64,000 nucleotides of DNA from Streptomyces sp. PH10-H1 (GCF_030063355.1 NZ_JASISZ010000021.1:33933-97932), one strand, 5' to 3'. Numbered from the stretch's first letter, positions 8,353-16,523 are shown. Notes: generated from the letters alone by a model not told the origin. Translations and numbers: made by a program.

Positions 8353-9220
8353 CGTCCTTGCGGTCGGCGCGCAGCACCAGCAGCATCAGGACCAGGGTGA
8401 CCGCGAAGATCACCACGGAGAGTGCGGAGGCGTATCCGGTACGCCCCGACAGCCCGGTGCCGACCCGCTGGACCAGCATGACGATCGTGGTGTCCTCGCC
8501 GGCCGGTCCGCCGGTCGGACCGGCCATCAGATACACCTCGGTGAAGACCTTGAAGGCCGCCACCGACGACAGCGCGCCGACCAGCACCATGGTGGAGCGG
8601 ACCGCCGGGACGGTGATGCTGAGGAAACGGCGGACCGCTCCCGCGCCGTCCACGGCGGCCGCCTCGTGCAGCTCCTTCGGCACGTTGGTCAGCGCCGCCA
8701 GGTAAATGATCATGTAGTAGCCGAGGCCCTTCCACACCGTCAGCGCCATCGCGCTGAACAGCAGCAGCCACTGGTTGCTGAGGAACTCCACCGGGCCGGT
8801 CCCGAAGTAGCCGAGGATCCCGTTGACCAGCCCGCGGTCGTCCAGCATCCACACCCAGATCAGCGCGACCACGACGACCGAGGCGACGACCGGGGTGTAG
8901 AAGGAGGAGCGGAAGAACGCGATGCCGGGGACCTGCTTCTGGACGAGCAGGGCCAGCAGGAGCGGTAGCAGCACGGTGCAGGGCACCACGAGCAGCACAT
9001 ACAGACCGCTGTTGCGCAGCCCCGTCCAGAACTGCTCGTCGTCCAGCATGTCCTGGAAGTTCCGCAGCCCCACCCAGTGGCCGGGGGTCAGGGTGCGGGC
9101 GTCGGTGAAGGCCGTGCCGACCGTGCTGATGAACGGGTAGAGGCTGAACGCGGCGATGATCACCAGGCCGGGCAGCAGGAACAGCCAGGGGCTGGCGGCC
9201 CGGTGGGTCCGTGCACTCAT
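8345..9220 (-). CDS. Carbohydrate ABC transporter permease, MalF type
   Basis: A 291-residue membrane protein with six predicted helices, beginning ASPWLFLLPGLVIIAAFSLY and carrying the EAA loop ELHEAAAVDGAGAVRRFLSI. It should pair with the MalG-type permease to form the membrane channel of a CUT1 sugar importer. It sits between the binding protein (15 bp upstream gap) and the second permease (8-bp overlap), so all three are one transcription unit with the glycosidases downstream. The start at 9220 gives a normal-length cytoplasmic N terminus. Confidence 0.93.
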   Translation of the reverse strand: MSARTHRAASPWLFLLPGLVIIAAFSLYPFISTVGTAFTDARTLTPGHWVGLRNFQDMLDDEQFWTGLRNSGLYVLLVVPCTVLLPLLLALLVQKQVPGIAFFRSSFYTPVVASVVVVALIWVWMLDDRGLVNGILGYFGTGPVEFLSNQWLLLFSAMALTVWKGLGYYMIIYLAALTNVPKELHEAAAVDGAGAVRRFLSITVPAVRSTMVLVGALSSVAAFKVFTEVYLMAGPTGGPAGEDTTIVMLVQRVGTGLSGRTGYASALSVVIFAVTLVLMLLVLRADRKDGE

Positions 9221-9235
9221 GTCGGTTCCGCCCGC

Positions 9236-10567
9236 TCAGCTCTGCTTGAGCAGCTTGTCGCTCTGGCTGACGGCGTCGTCCAGAGCCTGCTGCGGCGACT
9301 TCTTGCCCTGCAGCGTCTTGGCCACCTCGTTCTTGAGGATGGTCTTCATCTCGTCGGTCATCACCACCGGCGTGTAGTTCACCGCGCCCTTGAGCAGCCG
9401 CGCGGAGGCGACCCGGACCCGGCCCTCGTCGGTGCCGTCGTCCTTCGTCCAGTACTCCTGGTCCAGCGATCCGGCGGTGCTCGGGAAGATCGCGACCTTG
9501 TGCGCGAAGGACTCCTGGTTCTGCTTATCCGTGATGAAGTGCGCGAAGGCGATGGCGGCCGCCTTGTGCTTGCTCTGGCTGTTCACCGCCATACCCATCA
9601 CATACATGTTGGGGTGGCCGGTGTTGTTGGGCGCGTCGGTGATGCCGAGGTTCTTGTACAGGTCGGGCGCGTTCTGCTTGAAGGTGCCCAGGTCGTGCGC
9701 GCTGCCCGGGTTCATCGCGACCTTCTGCTGCAGGAACTTCTGGCCCACGGCGTCCGGTCCGCTGGTCAGCGCCTGGGAGTCGAGACCGCCGTTCTTGAAC
9801 AGCTCCTGGTACTTGGTGAGCAGCTCCACGCCCTTGGCGTCGTTGTACGTGAACTTGGTCGCGTCCGCGTTCATCAGCGGGACGCCGTAGCGGCCGAAGT
9901 CCTCGATGGACGGGGTGCCCGCGAGGGTGGCGGTCTTCCCGCCGGACTTCACCGCGATGGTGTTGGCGTCCGCGAAGAGCTCGTCGTAGGTCTTCGGCGG
10001 CTTGTTCGGGTCGAGTCCGGCCTGCTGGAACAGCGTCTTATTGTAGAACAGCGGGCCGGTGTTGAGGTACCAGGGGAAGGCGTACGAGCCCTCCAGGCCC
10101 GGCAGTTCATTGCCCTTCCACGCCTCCGGCGTGTAGTCGCCCTTGAACTTGGCGCTGGCGGGCTCCTTGTCCAGACTCATGATCACGCCCGCCTTGGCCA
10201 GCGGGTACGACAGGTCGGGCGAGACGTTGACGACGTCGGGGAGCGTTCCGCCGGCCGCGTCCGCGCTGAGCTTGTCCGCGTAGTTCTCGGCGGGCTGGTC
10301 GAGCCACTTCACATGGACGCCGGGGTTCTGCTTCTCGAAGTCCTTGGCCAGGCCCTCGAAGTAGTCCTTGTAGTTCGCCCGCAGGTTCCAGGTCTGGAAG
10401 CTGATGTCGCCCTCGATCTTGCCGTCGGCGCTGCTCCCGCCGCTGTCACCGCCGGAGCCGCAGGCGGTCAGCGTCAGCGCGGACAACAGGAGGGGCAGGA
10501 CCGTGATGGCCGTTCTACGAGTGGTTCCACGGGCGGTGCCACGGAATCTTCCACGGGATACGGACAT
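9236..10567 (-). CDS. Extracellular carbohydrate-binding lipoprotein (CUT1 SBP)
   Basis: The first gene of the glycan operon encodes a 443-residue family-1 solute-binding protein. The signal peptide ends in a lipobox (LTLTACGSG) followed by a Gly/Ser linker, so the protein is anchored outside the membrane. Cluster-B binding-protein features include GDISFQTWNLRANYKDYF at the N terminus and repeated YNKTLFQQAGL-type hinges. ATG at 10567 is preferred, with AAGGAG 10 nt upstream; an in-frame TTG lies at 10576. Expression should be controlled by the divergent LacI regulator through the operators at 10708-10747. The ligand is inferred to be a GH85-released N-glycan. Confidence 0.92.
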   Translation of the reverse strand: MSVSRGRFRGTARGTTRRTAITVLPLLLSALTLTACGSGGDSGGSSADGKIEGDISFQTWNLRANYKDYFEGLAKDFEKQNPGVHVKWLDQPAENYADKLSADAAGGTLPDVVNVSPDLSYPLAKAGVIMSLDKEPASAKFKGDYTPEAWKGNELPGLEGSYAFPWYLNTGPLFYNKTLFQQAGLDPNKPPKTYDELFADANTIAVKSGGKTATLAGTPSIEDFGRYGVPLMNADATKFTYNDAKGVELLTKYQELFKNGGLDSQALTSGPDAVGQKFLQQKVAMNPGSAHDLGTFKQNAPDLYKNLGITDAPNNTGHPNMYVMGMAVNSQSKHKAAAIAFAHFITDKQNQESFAHKVAIFPSTAGSLDQEYWTKDDGTDEGRVRVASARLLKGAVNYTPVVMTDEMKTILKNEVAKTLQGKKSPQQALDDAVSQSDKLLKQS

Positions 10568-10707
10568 GGCTGACAAGCTCCTTCGCTCGGGCCAGGAGGG
10601 GGGGCTGGGTAAGGCTGCACCCGCGTCCGCCGCATCGTCAACGGTTCTCGCGCAATGAATTCAAGAGTCCTCATATACCTGCAGGTCAGATCGGTTTCGA
10701 CAGAAAA

Positions 10708-10747
10708 ACTAATGCGCTTTAGTGTTGATTGACTCAAGCGCATTAGT
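10708..10747. promoter_or_regulatory. Twin LacI-type operators between regulator and glycan operon
   Basis: Two 16-bp near-palindromes, ACTAATGCGCTTTAGT (10708-10723) and ACTCAAGCGCATTAGT (10732-10747), lie with centres 24 bp apart. Seen together they also form a perfect 12-bp inverted repeat, ACTAATGCGCTT against AAGCGCATTAGT. Each has the central GCGC with flanking symmetric TTAGT/ACTAA arms expected for a LacI-family dimer. They sit 141 bp from the SBP start and 43 bp from the regulator start, so one repressor could control both directions. Confidence 0.8.
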
Positions 10748-10790
10748 AGCTGGAGGCGCAGCGCGCCGTGGAGTAGGACATAATCCAGCC

Positions 10791-11843
10791 ATGGATCCCG
10801 TGCGCCGCACTCCGGCCCGCCGACCGACGATGAAGGACATCGCGCAGCGCGCGGGCGTCTCCGAGAGCGCCGTGTCCTTCGCGCTCAACGACCGCCCCGG
10901 TGTCTCCCCCGCCACCCGCGACCGGGTCCGCCGCGTCGCGGAGCAGCTCGGCTGGCGCCCCAGCACCGCGGCCCGCGCGCTGTCCGGCGAAGGAGCCGCC
11001 ACCGTCGGCCTGGTGCTCGCCCGGCCCGCGCACACGCTCGGCGTCGAATCGTTCTTCCTGCAACTCGTCTCGGGCATACAGGAGGTGCTGGCGCAGCGTC
11101 ATCTCGGGCTGCTCTTCCAGGTCGTCGGGGATCTGGACGAGGAGTGCGCGGTCTACCGCCGCTGGTGGGCCGAACGCCGGGTCGACGGCCTGCTCGTCGT
11201 CGACCCCCGTCTCGACGACCCCCGCCCGGAACTGCTCGACGAACTCGGCCTGCCCGCCGTCATCATCGGCGCCCTCGCGCCGGGCGCGCCCGGCCACCCC
11301 GGCATCTCCACCGTGTGGGCCGACGACGCGGGCGCCATGGCCTCCATCGTCGACCACCTCCACGGTCTGGGCCACCGCCGGATCCTGCACATCGCCGGTC
11401 TCCCCCATCTCGCCCACACCCAGCGCCGGGTGCGCTCACTGCGCGCCGAGGCCGACCGCCGCGGGCTGCCCGACGTCCACTCCATCAGCACCGACTACTC
11501 CGACACCGAGGGCGCCGAAGCCACCCGCCGCGCCCTCGCCCGCCCCCGGCCGCCCACCGCGATCGTCTACGACAACGACGTCCTCGCCATGGCCGGCCTG
11601 GCTGTCGCCAACGAACGCGGCCTCGCCGTCCCCGGCGACCTCTCCCTCGTCGCCTGGGACGACTCCGTCCTGTGCCGCAGCGCCCATCCCGCCCTCACCG
11701 CCCTGGTCCGCGACACCAGCAGCTTCGGCCGGCACGCCGCCGAGCAGCTCCTCAGCCTGCTCGACGGCAACCCCGCCCGCGAGATCCAGGACGACCTGCC
11801 CCGCCTCGTGGCCCGCGCCAGCACCGGTCCGCCGGCCGGGTAA
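10791..11843 (+). CDS. LacI-family transcriptional regulator of the glycan locus
   Basis: A 350-residue LacI/GalR regulator. The helix-turn-helix reads MKDIAQRAGVSESAVSFAL near residues 12-30, followed by the hinge helix and a periplasmic-binding-protein-like sensor domain (VGLVLARP, VDGLLVVDPR, GLAVPGDLSLVAWDDS). The ATG at 10791 gives the usual short N-terminal arm; an earlier in-frame start near 10722 would lie inside the operator and is rejected. It is transcribed away from the SBP-permease-glycosidase operon across the twin operators, the arrangement of a local sugar-responsive repressor. The inducer is probably a mannose- or GlcNAc-containing oligosaccharide, by inference. Confidence 0.93.
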   Translation: MDPVRRTPARRPTMKDIAQRAGVSESAVSFALNDRPGVSPATRDRVRRVAEQLGWRPSTAARALSGEGAATVGLVLARPAHTLGVESFFLQLVSGIQEVLAQRHLGLLFQVVGDLDEECAVYRRWWAERRVDGLLVVDPRLDDPRPELLDELGLPAVIIGALAPGAPGHPGISTVWADDAGAMASIVDHLHGLGHRRILHIAGLPHLAHTQRRVRSLRAEADRRGLPDVHSISTDYSDTEGAEATRRALARPRPPTAIVYDNDVLAMAGLAVANERGLAVPGDLSLVAWDDSVLCRSAHPALTALVRDTSSFGRHAAEQLLSLLDGNPAREIQDDLPRLVARASTGPPAG

Positions 11844-11858
11844 TCGGCGGCGCCTTCG

Positions 11859-12600
11859 TCAGCGGTATTCGGCCAGTCGCGGGCGGACGCCCAGCAGGAC
11901 GAGGGCCGCCGCGGATGCCAGGGCGGACGCGGGGACGGCGGGCCAGCCGGCGAGTGCCGAGCAGGCGCTGTCGGTGTGCAGGACGAAGTCGCCCCGCTGG
12001 TGGGCCGCCAGCGCGTCGAGCGTGGTGGCGAAGTCCCAGAAGTCGAAGGCGACCTGGTCGCGGCCGACTTCGGTGAGGACGACGACGGCCTCGTCGACCC
12101 GCCCGGCGGCGCGCAGGGCGCGCAGATGGCCGTCGTCGGCGCGGAAGTGGCCGTAGCGGGTGAGGACGTCCTGGTAGGCGGGGCGTTCGGCGGGCGTCGC
12201 GTACGAGGCGGGGGCGAGGAGTTCGTCCAGGCGGTGGGTGAGGGCGTCGAAACGGTCACGCTGGATGGTGGCGGAGTCCGCGTCGTGGACGAACCAGCGT
12301 CTGCGTGGCGGCGGAGTCCGCTGCGACCTCGCGGGCCTCGGCCAGCCGGGACCAGGGACGCAGGCCCTCCTGTCCCGCGGCACTGATGTCGGCCGCTGCC
12401 GAGGCGAAAGCCAGGGAGCCGGACAGGGTGATGGCGACGGCGGCGCCCGTGGCGGCGAGCAGCGGGTTTCCCGCCGCACGGCCGGGCTGGCTCTCGTCCA
12501 CGTGGGACGAGCGGGCGCTGGCGTCGTCATAACGGCCGAGCGCGTCGAGCAGGGACCGCACCCGGTCGCCCTGGCCGGGGTCGGCGCCGAGCTGTCGCAC
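11859..12600 (-). pseudogene. Membrane protein of unknown function, frameshifted
   Basis: Two reading frames on the minus strand must be joined near 12300 to give one sensible protein of about 247 residues. The first part contains a dimer-like helix (LLDALGRYDDA), then a membrane segment (LLAATGAAVAITLSGSLAFA). It runs to EVAADSAATQ, and the continuation RWFVHDADSATIQRDRF is one base out of phase. The second part has amphipathic helices and ends in another membrane segment (ALASAAALVLLGVRPRL). One extra base in CAGACGCTGG explains the shift. The start is taken as GTG 12600 behind GAGG. A 12-bp direct repeat, GCGGACTCCGCC, flanks the break. I do not recognise the family; two helices around an extracytoplasmic loop suggest a sensor-like protein. 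Confidence 0.5.
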
Positions 12601-12673
12601 CAGGCCGCTGACCTCGGCACGGCGCTGCTGCGCGGTGATCAGGGCGAGCAGCCGGCGAAATGCGTCGCCGCCG

Positions 12674-13327
12674 TCAGTCCTTGTCGTCCGGCTTCCACAG
12701 CGAGTGTTCGCGCCGCGCCCACCACGGGGCCACGCTCCCCGTCCGCATGCCCAGCCGCGCCTCGGGGTCCTTGGCGGCCATCCAGACGTGCCCGGTGATG
12801 GCGGCGGCGAGCAGCAGCGCCAGCCAGTCATGGACGAAGGTGGCGCCGGTCCGCCAGAGCACCGGGGCGAGATGGGTGAACCACATCATCAGCCCCGTGC
12901 CGGTCATCACCAGCACCGCTCCGGCGGTGAACGCCGCGTACAGCTTCTGCCCCGCGTTGAACTTGCCCGCGGGCACTCCCTCCTTGCTGCGCTTGCGCAC
13001 CACGGTGCGCAGCCACTTCCAGTCGTACGGTGCGAAGCGGTTGAGCAGGCGCAGGTCGGCACGGAGCGCGCGGAAGAACATGCCCGCCAGCAGGGGCGCC
13101 AGGAGCACCAGGCCCGACCATTCGTGGACGGTCACCATCAGCCGCCGTCTGCCGACGAGTTCGGCCAGCGGCGGCAGATACAGGCAGGCGGCGGTGAAGA
13201 CGCAGATGCCCATCAGCCAGGCGGTGCAGCGGTGCACCCAGCGTTCGGCGCGGCTGAAGCGGCGCAGCCGCCGCGCCGGGGGCCGCGGGGCCGTGCGGGC
13301 GGCCGCCCCGTCAGGAAGTCGGGTCAT
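12674..13327 (-). CDS. Cytochrome b561-type membrane subunit
   Basis: A 217-residue membrane protein with four predicted helices and membrane-embedded histidines fit for two b-type hemes: WVHRCTAWLMGICVF, VTVHEWSGLVLLAPLL, and FVHDWLALLLAAAITGHVWM with two. This is the pattern of the cytochrome b/b6-like subunits of hydrogenases, formate dehydrogenases and molybdoenzymes. The gene overlaps the 3' end of the molybdopterin oxidoreductase gene by 17 bp, so the two proteins are very likely partners, with this one moving electrons between the quinone pool and the extracytoplasmic enzyme. ATG at 13327 is chosen; upstream in-frame codons belong to the partner's coding region. Confidence 0.85.
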   Translation of the reverse strand: MTRLPDGAAARTAPRPPARRLRRFSRAERWVHRCTAWLMGICVFTAACLYLPPLAELVGRRRLMVTVHEWSGLVLLAPLLAGMFFRALRADLRLLNRFAPYDWKWLRTVVRKRSKEGVPAGKFNAGQKLYAAFTAGAVLVMTGTGLMMWFTHLAPVLWRTGATFVHDWLALLLAAAITGHVWMAAKDPEARLGMRTGSVAPWWARREHSLWKPDDKD

Positions 13328-14069
13328 CGGACCGTCCGTTCGACTTTCCGACCCAGGCGTCGACGTCGTAGCCGAGTTTCTCCCAGTAGCCGGGCTCGAC
13401 GTTCTTGGTGAGGGTGATCCCCGACAGCCACTTCGCGGACTTGTAGAAGTACATCGGCGCCGCGTAGAGCCGCACCGGGCCGCCGTGGGCGTGGGTGACG
13501 GGCTTGTCCTGCATCCGCAGCGCCACCATGACGTCATCGCGGCGGGCCTGCTGCAGCGTGAGGCTCTCGGTGTAGGCGCCGTCGAAGCAGTCGAACCGGA
13601 TGGCGGTCGCCTCCGGCCGCACCCCCGAGGCGGCGAGGAGCGCGGAAAGCCGCACTCCGGCGAAGGCGGTCTTGGGCACCCGCCAGCCCGTGACGCACTG
13701 CACGTCGTGCACCAGCCGCTGCTGCGGCATGGCCTGCAGATCGGCGAGCGTGTACGTCGCGGGACGGTCGACGAGCCCGCCGACCGTCAGCCGGTAGTCA
13801 TCGGCATTGCGCTTGGGCACGGAGGAGGTGACCGAGTAGTAGCGGAAACCCCCGCCGCCGGGCAGCAGCCCGGTCAGTCCGGTGGGGTCCTTGGCGCTCG
13901 CCTCGGCGAGCACCGAGTCGAGGCGGTCCTGCACGGAACCGCCCAGGGCGACCCCCGCGGCGCCCAGCCCCAGCATTCCCAGCACGACACGCCGTCCCAC
14001 CGGCGCACCGCGCGGCTCGCTGTCCTTCCTCGGGTCCCTGAGGGGGTCGTCATCACGGGGCTCTTGCAT
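13311..14069 (-). CDS. Molybdopterin-dependent oxidoreductase, sulfite-oxidase fold, exported
   Basis: A 252-residue protein of the sulfite oxidase/MsrP fold. An N-terminal Tat-like segment GRRVVLGMLGLGAAGVALGG is followed by the molybdopterin domain. The probable Mo-ligand cysteine is in VHDVQCVTGWRVP near residue 125, and HAHGGPVRLYAAPMYFYKS-like sequence near 210 closes the cofactor site. Its length matches MsrP-like enzymes that lack a dimerisation domain. It precedes and overlaps a cytochrome b561-like gene, so electrons probably pass through that subunit. The substrate is unknown; oxidised methionine in exported proteins is one possibility known for MsrP, but the pairing here is different from MsrPQ. 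Confidence 0.87.
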   Translation of the reverse strand: MQEPRDDDPLRDPRKDSEPRGAPVGRRVVLGMLGLGAAGVALGGSVQDRLDSVLAEASAKDPTGLTGLLPGGGGFRYYSVTSSVPKRNADDYRLTVGGLVDRPATYTLADLQAMPQQRLVHDVQCVTGWRVPKTAFAGVRLSALLAASGVRPEATAIRFDCFDGAYTESLTLQQARRDDVMVALRMQDKPVTHAHGGPVRLYAAPMYFYKSAKWLSGITLTKNVEPGYWEKLGYDVDAWVGKSNGRSDDPTS

Positions 14070-14121
14070 GAGACGATTCGAGCACGCCCGGCGGCGCCTG
14101 GCCAGGGACGGAGCCCGGACG

Positions 14122-14937
14122 TCAGGCTTTCGTCATAACTCTGGACAGAAAGCGGGTGACGGCCGCGTTGAATTCTGCCGGCCGTTCGAGGTTCGGCAGG
14201 TGGGCGGCGCCCTCGATGACGACCAGCTCGGATCCCGCGATCCGCCGGTGCATGGCTTCCGCGTCGGCGACCGGGGTGTACTCGTCGTCCCGGCCGACCA
14301 CGACGAGCGCGGGCACGGTGATCCGGCCGAGCAGCTCCACATAGTCGGGACGTTCGGCGCGCCCCCGCAGGGCCGCGGCCGCGCCCTCGCGCGGCGCGCC
14401 GTACATCATGCCCCGCACATGATCGGCGACGGCGGGCAGCGCCTCGAGGTTGTACGGCGCGACCATCTTGGACAGCGCCTCGTCGGTGTACCCCTTCAGC
14501 CCCTCGCGCACCAGCCGGTCGGCCATGTCGCGCCGTACGCGCTTGCCGTCCTGGGTCTCGGCCGCCGGGAAGGTGTCGGCGAGCAGCAGGCCGCGGACCC
14601 GGTCGGGGAAGAGCCGGCAGAACTCCATGACGATCTGGCCGCCCATCGACAGGCCCCCGATGACGACCCGGTCGAGACCGAGGTGGTCGAGCAGGGCGGC
14701 GATGTCGCGGGCGAAGGTCTCCAGCGGGGTCGTGCCGGGGACGACGGTGGTCTCGCCGTAGCCACGAAGATCGGGGGAGACGACACGCCATCCCTGCACG
14801 GCGAATGCACTGACCTGGGGTGCCCACATCGAGCGGTCGAAGGGGTGGCCGTGGATGAGGACGAGCGGATCGCCGTCGCCCGCATCGTCGTACCCGATTG
14901 CGATTCCGTTGACTTTCGCGGTCCCCACCAGTGCCAT
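14122..14937 (-). CDS. Alpha/beta-fold hydrolase
   Basis: A 271-residue cytosolic hydrolase. The oxyanion-hole strand is LVLIHGHPFDRSMW, the nucleophile elbow is GLSMGG, and the acid and histidine are in VGRDDEYTPV and EGAAHLPNLERP. It resembles 3-oxoadipate enol-lactonase-like hydrolases, but the substrate cannot be fixed. ATG at 14937 is used; the longer open frame to 15486 runs through the divergent MocR gene. The 140-bp gap to that regulator contains the GTGCAAT elements, so this hydrolase is the most likely target of the MocR protein. Confidence 0.87.
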   Translation of the reverse strand: MALVGTAKVNGIAIGYDDAGDGDPLVLIHGHPFDRSMWAPQVSAFAVQGWRVVSPDLRGYGETTVVPGTTPLETFARDIAALLDHLGLDRVVIGGLSMGGQIVMEFCRLFPDRVRGLLLADTFPAAETQDGKRVRRDMADRLVREGLKGYTDEALSKMVAPYNLEALPAVADHVRGMMYGAPREGAAAALRGRAERPDYVELLGRITVPALVVVGRDDEYTPVADAEAMHRRIAGSELVVIEGAAHLPNLERPAEFNAAVTRFLSRVMTKA

Positions 14938-15008
14938 CCCCTTGATTTGTCCCTCACACCCGGTCCCCGTGCCGGGTTCTCTCCGCGATGTTATGGCTGG
15001 ACAATGGC

Positions 15009-15040
15009 GAGTGCAATCTTTATATTGCACTCGGTGCAAT
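15009..15040. promoter_or_regulatory. Three-part GTGCAAT site, probable MocR operator
   Basis: GAGTGCAAT (15009-15017) and ATTGCACTC (15024-15032) form a 9-bp inverted repeat around CTTTAT, and GTGCAAT recurs as a direct copy at 15034-15040. The second and third elements also make a 7-bp palindrome with a 3-nt spacer. PdxR/MocR regulators are known to need mixed direct and inverted repeats. The site lies in the divergent spacer between hydrolase and MocR genes and covers a TATATT that could serve as a -10. Confidence 0.7.
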
Positions 15041-15077
15041 ATCTGGATGGGCGAGAAGTACGAGGGAGGTCCACCGA

Positions 15078-16418
15078 GTGGTGGAGGACTACCGGGCGGT
15101 CGCCGACGCGGTCGCGGCGGACATCGAGGCCGGGCGGCTGCGGCCGGGCGACCGGCTCGCCACCCAGCGCGCCTTCGCCCGCCACCGCGGCATCGCGAAC
15201 TCGACGGCGAACCGGGTCTACCGCGAGCTGGCCCGGCGCGGCCTGGTGGTGGGTGAGGTCGGCCGGGGCACCTTCGTGCGCGCCGCCCCGGAACGGCCGG
15301 GGCCCGCGCTCGCCGAGCCGGCCGTCGCGCGGGTCGACCTGGAGCTGAACTACCCGGTGGTGGCGGGGCAGACCGCCCTGCTGGGCGAAGGCCTCGGCCG
15401 GCTGCTGCGGCCCGATGTGCTGGAGGGCTCCCTGCGGCCGGCAGGCGTCGCGGGAACTCCCGCGGCGCGCGAGGCGGCGGCCGCACTGCTCACGCGGGCC
15501 GGCTGGGCACCGGATCCGGCGCGGGTGCTCTTCGCCGGCAACGGCCGGCAGGCGATCGCCGCCGCCGTCGCCGCGCTGGTGCCCACCGGCGGCCGGCTCG
15601 GCGTCGAAGCGCTCACCTATCCGGTGGTGAAGGCCATCGCCACCCGGCTCGGCGTCACCCTCGTCCCGCTCGCCCAGGACGAGGACGGGCTGCTGCCCGA
15701 CGCCCTGCTGGCCGCTCATCGCAGTGCCCCGCTGGCCGCCGTCTACCTCCAGCCGACGCTGCACAATCCGCTGACGACGACGATGCCGGAGCGCCGCCGC
15801 GCCGAACTCGCCGCCGCGCTGCACAGCACCGGGGTGCACGCGGTCGAGGACGCCATCTGGGCCTTCCTGAGCGACGGGCCGGCCCCGCTGGCCGCCTGGG
15901 CTCCGGAGCACACCATCGTGGTGGACAGCCTGTCCAAGCGTCTCGCGCCGGGCCTCACCGCCGGCTTCGCCGTGACGCCCCCGGGGCTCAGCGACCGCGT
16001 CGCGGCCGCGCTGCGCTCCGGCGCCTGGACGTCGGCCGGTTTCGCCCTCGACGCGGCGACCTGCTGGATCACGGACGGGACCGTGGCTGCCATCGGCCGG
16101 GCCAAGCGCGAGGATGTGACGCTGCGCCAGGAGATCGCGGGCCGACGGCTCGCCGGGTTCTCGGTGCGCACCGACCCGTCCTGCTACTTCGCCTGGTGGG
16201 AGCTGCCGGAGCCCTGGCGCGCCGACACGTTCGTCGCCGCCGCGGCCCGGCGGGGCATCTCGGTCACCCCGGCCGCGGCATTCGCCGTGGGTCCGCACCG
16301 CGCGCCCAACGCGGTACGCATCGGACTCGCCTCGCCGCCGCCCGGCACGCTGTCCTCGGCGCTCGGCACCCTCGCGGAGATCGCCGCCGGCTCTCCGGAC
16401 GACGCCATGGTGGACTGA
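15078..16418 (+). CDS. MocR/PdxR-type GntR regulator with aminotransferase domain
   Basis: A 446-residue fusion of a GntR winged helix (about residues 1-75, with LRPGDRLATQRAFARHRGI and STANRVYRELARRGLV) and a fold-type I aminotransferase domain. The PLP lysine lies in VVDSLSKRLAPGL and a cofactor aspartate-type segment in VHAVEDAIW. The family senses PLP or a PLP-linked amine and usually acts on a divergent gene. GTG at 15078 has GGGAGG 8 nt upstream; the longer frame from 14988 would cross the operator. The aminotransferase domain probably does not perform catalysis in vivo, as known for the family. The divergent partner is the alpha/beta hydrolase. Confidence 0.9.
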   Translation: MVEDYRAVADAVAADIEAGRLRPGDRLATQRAFARHRGIANSTANRVYRELARRGLVVGEVGRGTFVRAAPERPGPALAEPAVARVDLELNYPVVAGQTALLGEGLGRLLRPDVLEGSLRPAGVAGTPAAREAAAALLTRAGWAPDPARVLFAGNGRQAIAAAVAALVPTGGRLGVEALTYPVVKAIATRLGVTLVPLAQDEDGLLPDALLAAHRSAPLAAVYLQPTLHNPLTTTMPERRRAELAAALHSTGVHAVEDAIWAFLSDGPAPLAAWAPEHTIVVDSLSKRLAPGLTAGFAVTPPGLSDRVAAALRSGAWTSAGFALDAATCWITDGTVAAIGRAKREDVTLRQEIAGRRLAGFSVRTDPSCYFAWWELPEPWRADTFVAAAARRGISVTPAAAFAVGPHRAPNAVRIGLASPPPGTLSSALGTLAEIAAGSPDDAMVD

Positions 16419-16450
16419 CCCTCATCGCCACGCCCGAAGCGCCCGAGGCG

Positions 16451-16504
16451 CTCGGCGCACTCGGCGCACTCGGCGCACTCGGCACACTCGGCGCACTCGG
16501 CACA
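16451..16504. repeat. Six copies of a 9-bp tandem repeat
   Basis: Units CTCGGCGCA or CTCGGCACA repeat six times without interruption, in the 105-bp gap between the convergent MocR and Cds1-like genes. The two variants differ only at the seventh base, G or A, in the order G,G,G,A,G,A. It has no spacers and is far too short to be a CRISPR array. It is a slippage-prone minisatellite; copy number may vary among strains. Confidence 0.85.
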
Positions 16505-16523
16505 CCTGCGACACCCAGTGCGT

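Noticed and set aside
16451..16504. CRISPR-like array
   Set aside because: The 9-bp units are contiguous without spacers, and no cas gene is nearby.
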